64,000 nt of DNA from Verrucomicrobiales bacterium (GTDB lineage: Bacteria > Verrucomicrobiota > Verrucomicrobiia > Verrucomicrobiales > DEV007), in assembly GCA_016795505.1 (NCBI GenBank), contig JAEUHH010000059.1:31719-95718 (forward strand). The letters are read 5' to 3'. Within the stretch, counting starts at the first letter, position 1, and every line of letters starts with the position of its first letter. Both the position numbers and the translations under genes were made by a program. This document shows positions 18,815 to 26,919 of the stretch, piece by piece. The notes beneath the pieces were generated by a model. That model did not search any database. It was not told the DNA's origin and saw only the letters and a list, made by a program, of their open reading frames with translations.

Positions 18815-19417
18815 ATGTCGCACCCGACCGATCCCATCGCCCTGCCCCTCATCCTCGCCTCCGGCTCGCCGCGCCGGCGGGAGCTGATGGCGGAGGCGGG
18901 CTATGACTTCGAGGTGGTGAAGCCGGACATCGAGGAGATCGACGACCCGGCGCGGTCCATCCAGGCGCTGACGCGAGAGAACGCGCGGCTCAAGGCCGAG
19001 GCGGTCGCCCGGCACCACCCGGACCGCATCGTCATCGCCGCCGACACCCTGGTGCTCCGCGACCAGACCGCCCTCGGCAAGCCCGTCGACCGCGAGGCGG
19101 CCTTCGCCATGGTGCGGTCGCTCAGCGGACGCACCCACCAGGTCTTCACCGCCGTCTGCGTGACCTGCGAGACGGCCGGCCGCGAAGTGGAGTTCTCCGT
19201 CGTCACGGACGTGACCTTCAAACCCCTCGGCGATGACGAGCTGCGTCGTTACCACGAGCTCATCGATCCCATGGACAAGGCCGGCTCGTACGCGGCGCAG
19301 GATCACGGGGACTTCATCATTTCCCACGTGGAGGGCTCGTGGACGAATGTGGTCGGCCTGCCGATGGAGCGCCTCACCGCCGTGCTGGCCGACGATTTCG
19401 GGGTGATACCCGGTTGA
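18815..19417 (+). CDS. maf: Maf family nucleoside triphosphate pyrophosphatase
   Basis: The 200-residue protein has the Maf N-terminal motif [14 protein letters not shown] and the conserved [28 protein letters not shown] and [12 protein letters not shown] segments that build the NTP site. Maf proteins remove pyrophosphate from non-canonical or dTTP/UTP-type nucleotides (house-cleaning). Subtype cannot be fixed by eye. The start is the first ATG in the frame, with a Pro-rich lead of about 10 residues. bioA starts 6 nt downstream, so the two are probably cotranscribed. Confidence 0.93.
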   Translation: MSHPTDPIALPLILASGSPRRRELMAEAGYDFEVVKPDIEEIDDPARSIQALTRENARLKAEAVARHHPDRIVIAADTLVLRDQTALGKPVDREAAFAMVRSLSGRTHQVFTAVCVTCETAGREVEFSVVTDVTFKPLGDDELRRYHELIDPMDKAGSYAAQDHGDFIISHVEGSWTNVVGLPMERLTAVLADDFGVIPG

Positions 19418-19423
19418 AAAGCC

Positions 19424-20725
19424 ATGTCCCCCGACGACCTGAGCCAGCTCGACAAGGAACGCCTCTGGCATCCCTTCACCCCCATGGGGGACTGGTGCGC
19501 CCCGGACCATGATCCCGTCGTCATCGCCGGCGGCGAGGGCGCCTGGCTCCGGGACACGCGGGGCAACCGCTATCTCGACGGGAACAGCTCCATCTGGACC
19601 AACATCCACGGCCACCGGCATCCGGCCATCGATGCCGCCATCCGCGAGCAACTCGACCGGATCGCGCACTGCTCCGGCCTGGGGCTGACCAACGAGCCGG
19701 CCATCCGCCTCGCGGACGCGCTGGTCGGAAAATTCCCACCCGGCAGCCTGACGCGCGTGTTTTACTCCGACGACGGCTCCACCGCCATCGAGTGTGCCTG
19801 CAAGATGGCGCTGCAATACTGGCAGCTCACCGGCCAGCCGGAGCGCCGGGTCTTTGCCGCCTTTGACCGGGCCTACCACGGCGACACGGCGGGCGCGGCG
19901 TCGCTGGGCGGCATCGGCACCTTTCACGGCCGCTTCCGCCGCACCGGCTATGAGACGATCCACCTGGCCGATCCCGACGCGCTGGATCGCCTGCCTGATG
20001 AAGTAAGAAATACCCTCGCCGCCGTGGCCATCGAGCCCCTGATCCAGGGCGCCGCCGGGATGCGGCTCTGGCCCGCGGGCCTGCTGCGGCGGCTGCGCGA
20101 GTGGTGCGACGCGCACGGCATCCTGCTCATCTGTGACGAGGTGCTGACGGGCTTCGGTCGTACGGGCACGCTCTTCGCCTGCGAGCAGGAGGCGGTGGTG
20201 CCCGATTTCCTCGCCCTAGCGAAGGGCCTCACCGGCGGCTATCTGCCGCTGGCGGCGACCCTGACCACGGAGCGGGTCTTCGAGGCCTTCCTCGGCCCGG
20301 TCGGGGAGCGGAAGACGTTCTATTACGGGCACAGCTATTACGGGAATCCCCTGGGCTGTGCGGCGGCGCTGGCGAGCCTCGGGGTCTTTGATTCCGATCA
20401 GACCCTGTTGCATCTCCGATCAAACAGGGTTGTACTGGAATCGGCCCTGAACCGGCACTTCGGCGGTCACCGGCATGTCGGGGAGATCCGCCAGCTCGGC
20501 CTGATCGCCGGCATCGATGTGGTGAGCGACCGGGAGACGGGCGAGACATTCCCCTGGGAGGCGCTCACGGGAGCCCGGATCTGCGCAGCGGCGCGGCGGC
20601 ACGGGCTGATGACGCGGCCCATCCTCGACACGCTGGTTTTCATGCCCCCGCTCTGCGTGTCGGCGGCGGAAATCGAAGCCGGCGTGGCGGCTCTGGCGGC
20701 GGGCTTGGCGGATGTGCTAGGCTGA
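19424..20725 (+). CDS. bioA: adenosylmethionine-8-amino-7-oxononanoate aminotransferase
   Basis: The 433-residue class III PLP aminotransferase makes 7,8-diaminononanoate from KAPA using SAM in biotin synthesis. It shows LWHPFTPM near the start, [32 protein letters not shown], the PLP region [12 protein letters not shown] and the Schiff-base Lys at residue 267 ([10 protein letters not shown]). [17 protein letters not shown] follows. Residues 325-336 ([12 protein letters not shown]) are encoded by a copy of the genome's dispersed GATC repeat, apparently without changing protein length. No other bio genes are in the window. Confidence 0.95.
   Translation: MSPDDLSQLDKERLWHPFTPMGDWCAPDHDPVVIAGGEGAWLRDTRGNRYLDGNSSIWTNIHGHRHPAIDAAIREQLDRIAHCSGLGLTNEPAIRLADALVGKFPPGSLTRVFYSDDGSTAIECACKMALQYWQLTGQPERRVFAAFDRAYHGDTAGAASLGGIGTFHGRFRRTGYETIHLADPDALDRLPDEVRNTLAAVAIEPLIQGAAGMRLWPAGLLRRLREWCDAHGILLICDEVLTGFGRTGTLFACEQEAVVPDFLALAKGLTGGYLPLAATLTTERVFEAFLGPVGERKTFYYGHSYYGNPLGCAAALASLGVFDSDQTLLHLRSNRVVLESALNRHFGGHRHVGEIRQLGLIAGIDVVSDRETGETFPWEALTGARICAAARRHGLMTRPILDTLVFMPPLCVSAAEIEAGVAALAAGLADVLG
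20393..20432 (+). repeat. GATC/ACAGGGT dispersed repeat inside bioA
   Basis: Two opposed half-units lie here: GATCAGACCCTGTT and GATCAAACAGGGTT, forming an 8-bp stem (ACCCTGTT with AACAGGGT) around a 13-nt loop. They match the intergenic repeat at 6275-6345 and encode residues 325-336 of BioA in frame. Confidence 0.8.
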
Positions 20726-20730
20726 GGGGT

Positions 20731-21891
20731 ATGCACTTTCGGATTTTTCTCTTCGGGATGGTGGCGATGACCGGTCAGGCCGCCGAGGTGACGGTCGACT
20801 CGCATGAGAGCCTCGTGGCCGCCCTGCGTGCCGCCGGCCCGGGCACGACGATCCGGGTGGCGCCGGGCACCTATCGCGGGGGGCATCATCTGGCGGGATT
20901 GTCCGGCACGGCCGCGGCTCCGATCGTGATCGAGGCGGCCGACGAGGCGAATCCGCCCCTGTTTTCGGCAGAGCGGGGCGGCTCGGAGGCGTTTCACCTG
21001 TCCGGTTGTTCCCACGTGACCCTGCGACGGCTGCGGGTGTCGGGCTTCCCGGCCAACGGGATCAATGCCGACGACGGCGGCGCGGCGGGAACGGGCTCGG
21101 AGGGCCTGCGCTTTGAGCGGCTGAGCATCGAAAACACCGGGCCGACGGGCAATCACGACGCGCTGAAGCTCTCGGGGCTCGACCGTTTCGCGGTGACGGA
21201 CTGCCATCTGGCCGGCTGGGGCGGATCGGGCATCGATCTGGTCGGCTGCCACGAGGGAACGATCGCGGGTTGCGTGTTCGAGGGCAGGCCCGGCTTTTCC
21301 CAGGATAATGGGGTGCAGTTGAAGGGCGGCACGTCGCGGGTCACGGTGCGGGACTGTTTCTTCAATCAGCCGGGCCAGCGGGGCATCAACCTGGGCGGCA
21401 GCACGGGGCTGGCTTACTTCCGGCCGGCGGATGCGACCTGGGAGGCGCGGGACATCGAGGTGACGGGCAACCGCTTCGTCGGCAGTCTGGCGCCGATCGT
21501 CTGGGTGGGCTGCGAAAACGGCCGCGTGGTGGGCAATACCTTCCACCTGCCGGAGAAATGGGTGGTGCGCATCCTGCAGGAAAACACCGCGGCGCGGTTC
21601 GGGCGCTGTCGGGGCGGGCGATTTGAGCGAAACCTGATCCTTTTCGACCGCCGGGTGCGGGTCTTCGCGAACATCGGGCCGGGGACCGAGCCGGAGAGCT
21701 TCGTGTTTGCCCGGAACGCCTGGTTTTGCGTCGATGACGCCGGCCGCGGGCCGCGCGATCTGCCGGTAGCGGAGACGGACGCGGTGATCGGGGTGGATCC
21801 CGTCCTGCGCGAGCCAGGCACGGCGAGAATGGCCATCGGCTCCACAGATCCGCGACTGCGGGGCATCGGGGCGGGCGCGGCGGCGGAGTGA
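20731..21891 (+). CDS. secreted right-handed parallel beta-helix protein
   Basis: The 386-residue protein has a signal peptide (residues 1-18, cleaved near GQAAE). The pattern that follows is typical of parallel beta-helices: GTTIRVAPGTYRGG, then coils such as SHVTLRRLRVSGFPANGINAD, DRFAVTDCHLAGWGGSGIDL and SRVTVRDCFFNQPGQRGINL. Such proteins are often polysaccharide lyases or hydrolases (pectate-lyase-like), but the coils alone do not give the catalytic residues. The ATG is 5 nt after the bioA stop, so it may be cotranscribed. Periplasmic or extracellular by inference. Confidence 0.82.
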   Translation: MHFRIFLFGMVAMTGQAAEVTVDSHESLVAALRAAGPGTTIRVAPGTYRGGHHLAGLSGTAAAPIVIEAADEANPPLFSAERGGSEAFHLSGCSHVTLRRLRVSGFPANGINADDGGAAGTGSEGLRFERLSIENTGPTGNHDALKLSGLDRFAVTDCHLAGWGGSGIDLVGCHEGTIAGCVFEGRPGFSQDNGVQLKGGTSRVTVRDCFFNQPGQRGINLGGSTGLAYFRPADATWEARDIEVTGNRFVGSLAPIVWVGCENGRVVGNTFHLPEKWVVRILQENTAARFGRCRGGRFERNLILFDRRVRVFANIGPGTEPESFVFARNAWFCVDDAGRGPRDLPVAETDAVIGVDPVLREPGTARMAIGSTDPRLRGIGAGAAAE

Positions 21892-21945
21892 AAAGCCCCG
21901 GGAAGCGGTGTAGGGTGCGGCCTTCTCCCTCTTTTTCCTTTTTTC

Positions 21946-22419
21946 ATGCCGACGCCGCCTGCGATCCCCCATCTGGAGTGCTACGAGCACTGCGCCGTGC
22001 CGGGCCTGTCCTCCGAGTCGCTGGCAGAGCGGGCGCGGCTGGCCTTGCCCCGCTGCCTGGAGGCGGTGGGAGGGGCCGAGCCGCCGGTCCTGGGCGGACT
22101 GGACGAGGTGGAGGTGAGTCTGATCTCCGACGACGCCATCGCGGCGGTCCACGGGGATTTCATGGACGACCCGACGGCGACGGATGTGATCACGTTTCAT
22201 CACGGCGAGATTCTCATCTCGGTCGAGACGGCGGTGCGCTGTGCGGCAGAGCACGGGCATCCGGCCGAGCGCGAGGCCCTGCTGTATGTGATCCACGGGC
22301 TGCTGCACCTGAACGGGCACGACGATCTCTCCGAGCCGGCCCGCAGCCGGATGCACGCCACCCAGGAGGCGATCCTGGAGGCGGTTTGGCCTTGGCGGGG
22401 ACCGGAAAACCGGGGATAA
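21946..22419 (+). CDS. ybeY: endoribonuclease YbeY
   Basis: The 157-residue protein carries the UPF0054/YbeY zinc site: HGLLHLNGHDD at residues 117-127 with three His ligands. Upstream, VSLISDDAIAAVHGDFMDDPTATDVITF is the conserved core. YbeY is a metal-dependent RNase for 16S rRNA 3' maturation and ribosome quality control. The N-terminal 20 residues (PTPPAIPHLECYEHC) are unlike the family. The usual third residue cluster HxxGHDH reads GHDD here, a minor deviation seen in some homologues. Confidence 0.92.
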   Translation: MPTPPAIPHLECYEHCAVPGLSSESLAERARLALPRCLEAVGGAEPPVLGGLDEVEVSLISDDAIAAVHGDFMDDPTATDVITFHHGEILISVETAVRCAAEHGHPAEREALLYVIHGLLHLNGHDDLSEPARSRMHATQEAILEAVWPWRGPENRG

Positions 22420-22450
22420 TGCCGCGCGTTTTCCGCTCCCCAACCGACCC

Positions 22451-23110
22451 ATGAGTTACCGACCCGACCGCCGAGACGATGTCCCGATCTACGCTGCCGA
22501 TGCAGCGGACGGGCGCGAACAACTGCGGGCCGATGCCATCGCCCGGCTCGGAGCCACCGATGCGCGGGAGCCGGGCACCTTCCTGCCGCCCGTCTCGGGA
22601 GCGCCGGCGACATTGGCATGGCGACGCTGGCTGGCCGAGCCATTCGAGGCGTGGCTGGGCATGGCATTCATCGACATCTACCGGGCCACCGGTCGCATGG
22701 CGCTGGATCGCGTGCTGGAGCTGGATCGGGAGATCGACGCCCGGCTGGAAGTCGCCGCGCGGGAGCGGAGCCGGCAGGCGGCCCTGCCCTGGCTGGAAGG
22801 CCGCACGGAGGTCCGGCGGCAGCCCCAGTGGGTGAAATACCTCCGGGCGCAGGAGACGGGAGACACGCCGGGTCATCTGCCGACCATTTTCGCGCTCCAG
22901 GCGGCGCTGTTTCACCTGCCGTTGTTGCCGACCCTGACGGCCTATGTCATTTTCGAAGGAATGAACGGACGAGCCGCGGTGGACCCGAAAAGCCGGCGCG
23001 ATCCCGAAGCCTTCGCCTCGCGCCATCCCGAGGCGATGGAGACCGCGCGCCGGGTCTTCCGGTCGGCGGCCGAGGCGGGCGAAGCCGGCGGCTGGCTGAC
23101 GAGCGTCTGA
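22451..23110 (+). CDS. hypothetical protein between ybeY and clpS
   Basis: I do not recognise this 219-residue protein. The N-terminal 60 residues are polar and charged. Residues 65-130 look helical with WLGMAFIDIYRATGRMALDRV. A segment LPTIFALQAALFHLPLLPTLTAYVIFEG (about 145-172) is hydrophobic and could be one or two membrane-associated helices. There is no signal peptide. It is tightly packed between ybeY (31-nt gap) and clpS (28-nt gap), so one transcript is likely. Coding status is supported by the ATG, length and neighbour spacing. Confidence 0.8.
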   Translation: MSYRPDRRDDVPIYAADAADGREQLRADAIARLGATDAREPGTFLPPVSGAPATLAWRRWLAEPFEAWLGMAFIDIYRATGRMALDRVLELDREIDARLEVAARERSRQAALPWLEGRTEVRRQPQWVKYLRAQETGDTPGHLPTIFALQAALFHLPLLPTLTAYVIFEGMNGRAAVDPKSRRDPEAFASRHPEAMETARRVFRSAAEAGEAGGWLTSV

Positions 23111-23138
23111 CGGACCGGCTTCTCTCTCTGAGACGACC

Positions 23139-23435
23139 ATGAGTTTCGATACCGACACCGGAAAGACGACCGTGCTGGAGGCCCGCCCCGAGGCCTCCCT
23201 CGACGTGCCGTGGAATGTCGTGGTCTTCAACGACCCGGTGAACCTGATGGGATTCGTGACCCTGGTGCTGCGCCGGATCTTCGGCTACTCCGAGGAAGTG
23301 GCCACCCGGCTGATGCTGGAGGTCCACCATCTCGGCCAGTCGGTGGTCTGGACCGGCGAGCGGGAAAAAGCCGAGCTGTATGTGCAGGAGTTGCAGAGCT
23401 ATCAGTTGCTGGCGGCGATGCGTCAGGCGAACTGA
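23139..23435 (+). CDS. clpS: ATP-dependent Clp protease adaptor ClpS
   Basis: The 98-residue protein has the ClpS core WNVVVFNDPVNLMGFV, in which Asn-Asp contact the N-degron amine, and EVHHLGQSVVWTGEREKAELYVQEL. ClpS binds N-end-rule substrates and delivers them to ClpAP. The N-terminal 20 residues form the usual disordered extension. No clpA is nearby. The following gene is a DUF2017-like protein; the same neighbour is known for clpS in actinobacteria, which supports both calls. Confidence 0.95.
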   Translation: MSFDTDTGKTTVLEARPEASLDVPWNVVVFNDPVNLMGFVTLVLRRIFGYSEEVATRLMLEVHHLGQSVVWTGEREKAELYVQELQSYQLLAAMRQAN

Positions 23436-23492
23436 GCGGCGCCGACCCGCGAGTCTGTAACCCGGATTTTTCCCCTCTCTCCTCATCCAGGC

Positions 23493-24245
23493 ATGAAGTT
23501 CATCCTCACCCCGGCGCAGTGGATCCTCGCCGATCTCGACCCGATCGAGTGGCGGTTCCTCGACGCCCTGCCGCGGATCGCGTCGGGAGAGGTGTTCCCC
23601 CCCGATATCCGGCGCCGGCTGCTGCCCGATCCGCTGGACGTGCCGGCCGGCAAGCGGCAGGAGCATGAGACTTTCCTCGAAGACTGGGACGAATACGTGC
23701 GTCCCGATCTGGACTCCCGCTTTTCCGCTGATCGCGATCAGGTGAGCCGGGATCTCGCCCTGGCACTGGTCCGCGAGGCCGGTCTCGATGAGGATGATGA
23801 CGACGACGAGGACGACGATCTCTTCGACGATTTCGAGGATGATGAGGACGACGACCTGTGGGACGAAGAAGACGACGAAGACGAAGATGATGGGCAGGAC
23901 CGGCAGCCGGAGCTGTTCGAATTCGACGATCTGGATGATGACGACGAGGACGACGGCGACGATCAGGATGCCGTGCCCACCCAGGTGGTGATCTCACGGG
24001 CCTCGGCGGAGGCGTGGTACAGCACGCTGAATCAGGCCCGGCTGCTGATGAACGAGGCGCACGACCTGGCCGATGCCGTCGAGCGGCGCGGCTGGACACT
24101 GCAGGAGTCGCCGGCGGACCCGACGATGGACCCGGGCCGGATCGTGATGCTGGCTCAGTACGATTTTTACACCGCTCTCCAGAGCATTCTCATCGAAACG
24201 ATGATGCGGATGCCCGACCCGGGCGGCGAGGAATCCCCGGACTGA
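23493..24245 (+). CDS. DUF2017-like protein with a long acidic insertion
   Basis: The 250-residue protein begins MKFILTPAQWILADLDPIEW and ends with a helical region RASAEAWYSTLNQARLLMNEAH followed by LAQYDFYTALQSILIETMMR. Residues about 98-160 are an extreme Asp/Glu tract (runs of 4-6 acidic residues). DUF2017 proteins follow clpS in actinobacteria, and the terminal pattern plus this position make that family the best guess, but similarity was judged by eye only. The acidic tract is low-complexity and probably disordered. It may regulate ClpS or proteolysis, by inference from linkage. Confidence 0.65.
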   Translation: MKFILTPAQWILADLDPIEWRFLDALPRIASGEVFPPDIRRRLLPDPLDVPAGKRQEHETFLEDWDEYVRPDLDSRFSADRDQVSRDLALALVREAGLDEDDDDDEDDDLFDDFEDDEDDDLWDEEDDEDEDDGQDRQPELFEFDDLDDDDEDDGDDQDAVPTQVVISRASAEAWYSTLNQARLLMNEAHDLADAVERRGWTLQESPADPTMDPGRIVMLAQYDFYTALQSILIETMMRMPDPGGEESPD

Positions 24246-24255
24246 CCGGCGCGGA

Positions 24256-24804
24256 TCACCGCGGGATCGGCGGGAATTTCGGCGGCAGGCGCTTCGGGTT
24301 GTACTGTTCGCCGGGTTGGAAAAGGAATCCCGGCCGCGAGGAGATCAGCTCGTAGTTTTGCAGCACGAACTCCGGGAGCATGAGGTTCGAGTTCGGATCG
24401 TAGACCTCCTGGCCGCTGAAGTGGCCAAAGAGCCGGTACTCGTAGTTGTGGTCAAAGCCATGGGCCGGGCCGGTCAGCGGCTCCTCGGGGAGGCGGTCGG
24501 GCTGGTGCTTCGACGATTCATTGATGACCACCAGCTTCGACTCGGACCACGGGCGGCCCGGACGGCGCAGGTAGCCCCAAAAACGGGTGCCCTCGGTCCA
24601 CCAGCGGCGTCCGACCCAGTAGTCACCGGGCGGCTCGGCGGCGATATCGGCGGCGCGCTTCCGCATGGCGGGGTGATTCGGATCGTAACCGCCGCTCGAT
24701 CCGCGGTCACCCGTGCTGACGCAGGCCGCCGGCAGCAGGCACAGCAGGGCGAGCAGGATCCGGGACAGCGGGTGGAGGAGGCCGGCGAAGGGGGCGGAGT
24801 TCAT
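24256..24804 (-). CDS. putative lipoprotein of unknown function
   Basis: Beginning at the ATG at 24804, the 182-residue protein has a hydrophobic leader with a lipobox-type end LLPAAC (Cys near residue 28), then Tyr/Trp/Pro-rich sequence such as GDYWVGRRWWTEGTRFWGYLRRPG and EYRLFGHFSGQEVYDPNSN. I recognise no domain. It is probably anchored to a periplasmic membrane face. The stop is 10 nt from the convergent DUF2017-like gene. An upstream extension of the frame lacks the leader and is rejected. Confidence 0.75.
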   Translation of the reverse strand: MNSAPFAGLLHPLSRILLALLCLLPAACVSTGDRGSSGGYDPNHPAMRKRAADIAAEPPGDYWVGRRWWTEGTRFWGYLRRPGRPWSESKLVVINESSKHQPDRLPEEPLTGPAHGFDHNYEYRLFGHFSGQEVYDPNSNLMLPEFVLQNYELISSRPGFLFQPGEQYNPKRLPPKFPPIPR

Positions 24805-24851
24805 GGCGGGGGGTGACTTGGCGCGAAGGAAAAGGCCGACGGCCCGGAAGC

Positions 24852-25295
24852 TCAAGCGGTTTTCCCGAGCGCAGCCGCGCGGACCCGGGCCCGCAGCGGG
24901 GCGTCGGCTTTGAGTTCGGCGATGATTTGCTCGATCCCGCGCAGCGTCTGCGTGCTGATGTGGTGCTCCATGCCCTCCACATCGCGGTAGGCGGTCTCGG
25001 CATCGAGACCGAGCAGGTCGAGGAATTCGCTGAGGATGCCGTGGCGCTCCGCAATCCGCCGGGCGAGCCGCTCGCCTTCGGTGGTCAGGGTCATGCCGCG
25101 GTACTTCTCGTGTTTGACCAGGCCCTTTTCGTCGAGCCGGCGCACCATGTTCGACACGCTGGGCCGGGCGATGCCAAAGCTCTCCGCGATGTCGGCGACG
25201 CGGGCATAGCCCTTGGCGTCGATCAATTCGTGGATCTTTTCCAGGTAGTCCTCGACGGCGACGGACTCCCGGGTGGAGGCGGCGGAGGTGGACAC
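24852..25295 (-). CDS. mntR: DtxR/MntR family metal-dependent transcription regulator
   Basis: With a GTG start at 25295 the protein is 147 residues, close to Bacillus MntR (142). The N-terminal winged helix is VEDYLEKIHELIDAKGYARV followed by IARPSVSNMVRRLDEKGL. All six MntR metal ligands can be aligned: Asp16, Glu19, His85, Glu107, Glu110 and His111 (in VEDYLEK, RHG and VEGMEHH). It should bind Mn(II) and repress manganese uptake genes, none of which lie nearby. The GTG start is chosen because no ATG is in position; ribosome binding is not obvious. Confidence 0.88.
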   Translation of the reverse strand: MSTSAASTRESVAVEDYLEKIHELIDAKGYARVADIAESFGIARPSVSNMVRRLDEKGLVKHEKYRGMTLTTEGERLARRIAERHGILSEFLDLLGLDAETAYRDVEGMEHHISTQTLRGIEQIIAELKADAPLRARVRAAALGKTA

Positions 25296-25440
25296 GGCGG
25301 GCGGGGACGGGGGGCGGAGGTGGAGAGGGTGGCTTTTCCCGGGAGGAGCTTGGGGTACCGCCCGGCATTCGGTGTGCGGGACTATGACACGGAGCGCCGG
25401 CTTTGCCAATCCCGGCCATGCGCCGGGGGCGGCGCCGCCG

Positions 25441-26769
25441 TCATTCCGGACGGTCCGCGGGATTGGCGTAGGTCCACTCGGCGATCCAGTAGCGGGGCAG
25501 GGAAAAGTCGGCCGCGGCGTGGCCCACGTAGGCATTGGCGGCTTTGGGATCTTTGCGGAGATGCTCGTCCCAGGGCACCAGGATCGCGTGCATCTGATTA
25601 CCCGTCGAGATGCGGCCCAGCGGCTCCAGGCGGCGGTCGACGATCCCGGGACCGATGGCCACAAGTCGCTCCGGCACGCCCGCGGCGGGCTCGACCACGG
25701 TGGCCTCGAGTTCCACCAGGGCATCGGCGTAGGGCAGGCGTTTCAGGTCGGCTTCATCCTCCTCGCGCGACCAGCCCGGTGAACTGGCGATGCGCAGGGT
25801 CACCGTGAGGCTTTCCCCACCCGAACCCGGTTCCGTCCGCAGCGGAGGAAAGGCGGGCTGGGTCAGGAGGCGATACGACATGAGCCAGTAAACCCGGCCG
25901 GTGCCCTCCAAATTCTCCCGCGGAAAAAGAAACAACTGATCCGCCACCTTGCCCCGGTCACCGAGGGTGTGGACGATGCGCAACTCTGACCACGGCGCGC
26001 CCCCGGTGCGCAGGATCTCCCCGAACTGCCGGGCAAAACACTCGCCCATCAGGAGGGGACGCCCGTCCGGAGGCGTCAGAGCCCCTTCCACAGTCGCCCG
26101 GAGGCGGCCAGCGACGCGCTCCAGCGCCTCGTCGGCGAGGTGGCAGCCGTCCGTGTCCCAATCGGAGGGTTCCCTCACCTCCCGATTGAAGGCGTCCCAC
26201 AGATCGATCGCCGGGATGCCCGCGTCCCGCAGCGCGGCGAGAGCCTGGCGGGCGACGGTCGATTCCCGGGTGGGCCGCAGCACGGGGCTCGATCCGGCGA
26301 GGGACCGCTTCTCCAAATGATCCCGATAGGGCATGGCCAGCACGACGAGTTCCACGCCCCGGGCGGCCAGTGCTTCGTTCAACGTCTTGAGATGGGCCAC
26401 CGAAGCCCCGGCAGACGGGTGTTGGATCGCCGCCTTGGGCTGGGCGCGCTGGTAGCGCCACAGGTCCCAGGTGGGCCGGAGAAAATGACTGGCGATGCCC
26501 AGTGCGGCCAGCGCCACCACCGAGAACAGGGCCTCCCGGACGAGCGTCCTGCGATCCGCGACCACGGCGCGCCACGACCGGGCCAGCCACACCAGAGCGG
26601 CGATCACCGCCATCGCGCCGCCGATCCGGGCGGGCCAGCGCAGGGCATTGCCCAGCAGCGGAAAAGCCAGCGCCAGCCCCCAGGCGACCGCCAGACAGAG
26701 CCAAGCCGGCCACCACGAGCGGAAGCGCGGGCGTACGGGCAGGGTTTCGGTGACCGGGGTGGACGACAT
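25441..26769 (-). CDS. membrane protein with AlgX/AlgJ-like (SGNH) domain
   Basis: The 442-residue protein starts at the ATG at 26769 with MSSTPVTETLPVRPRF. Three hydrophobic segments follow in about residues 19-105, so the N-terminus is in the inner membrane. The remainder is periplasmic. GVELVVLAMPYRDHLEK and, later, DWDTDGCHLADEALERVAGRL resemble the Asp-His part of AlgX/AlgJ-type SGNH acetyltransferases of exopolysaccharide. The expected Ser motif is unclear (LMGECFARQFG may correspond), so O-acetylation is a guess. It stands alone, divergent from the PVC dehydrogenase. Confidence 0.6.
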   Translation of the reverse strand: MSSTPVTETLPVRPRFRSWWPAWLCLAVAWGLALAFPLLGNALRWPARIGGAMAVIAALVWLARSWRAVVADRRTLVREALFSVVALAALGIASHFLRPTWDLWRYQRAQPKAAIQHPSAGASVAHLKTLNEALAARGVELVVLAMPYRDHLEKRSLAGSSPVLRPTRESTVARQALAALRDAGIPAIDLWDAFNREVREPSDWDTDGCHLADEALERVAGRLRATVEGALTPPDGRPLLMGECFARQFGEILRTGGAPWSELRIVHTLGDRGKVADQLFLFPRENLEGTGRVYWLMSYRLLTQPAFPPLRTEPGSGGESLTVTLRIASSPGWSREEDEADLKRLPYADALVELEATVVEPAAGVPERLVAIGPGIVDRRLEPLGRISTGNQMHAILVPWDEHLRKDPKAANAYVGHAAADFSLPRYWIAEWTYANPADRPE

Positions 26770-26919
26770 CGGGCGGCGGTTTCTGGTAGAATCTGGATGG
26801 ACCGGCCGCCGGAGCAAATGGAAGTCGCGGAAATGCCGGGGTTTGGCCCGATTGGCTGGGTGCGTGTGGCGCATTAAAGGGCTTGTCGGGGCTGCCGACG
26901 GTGGGGGAGAATAGACGCC

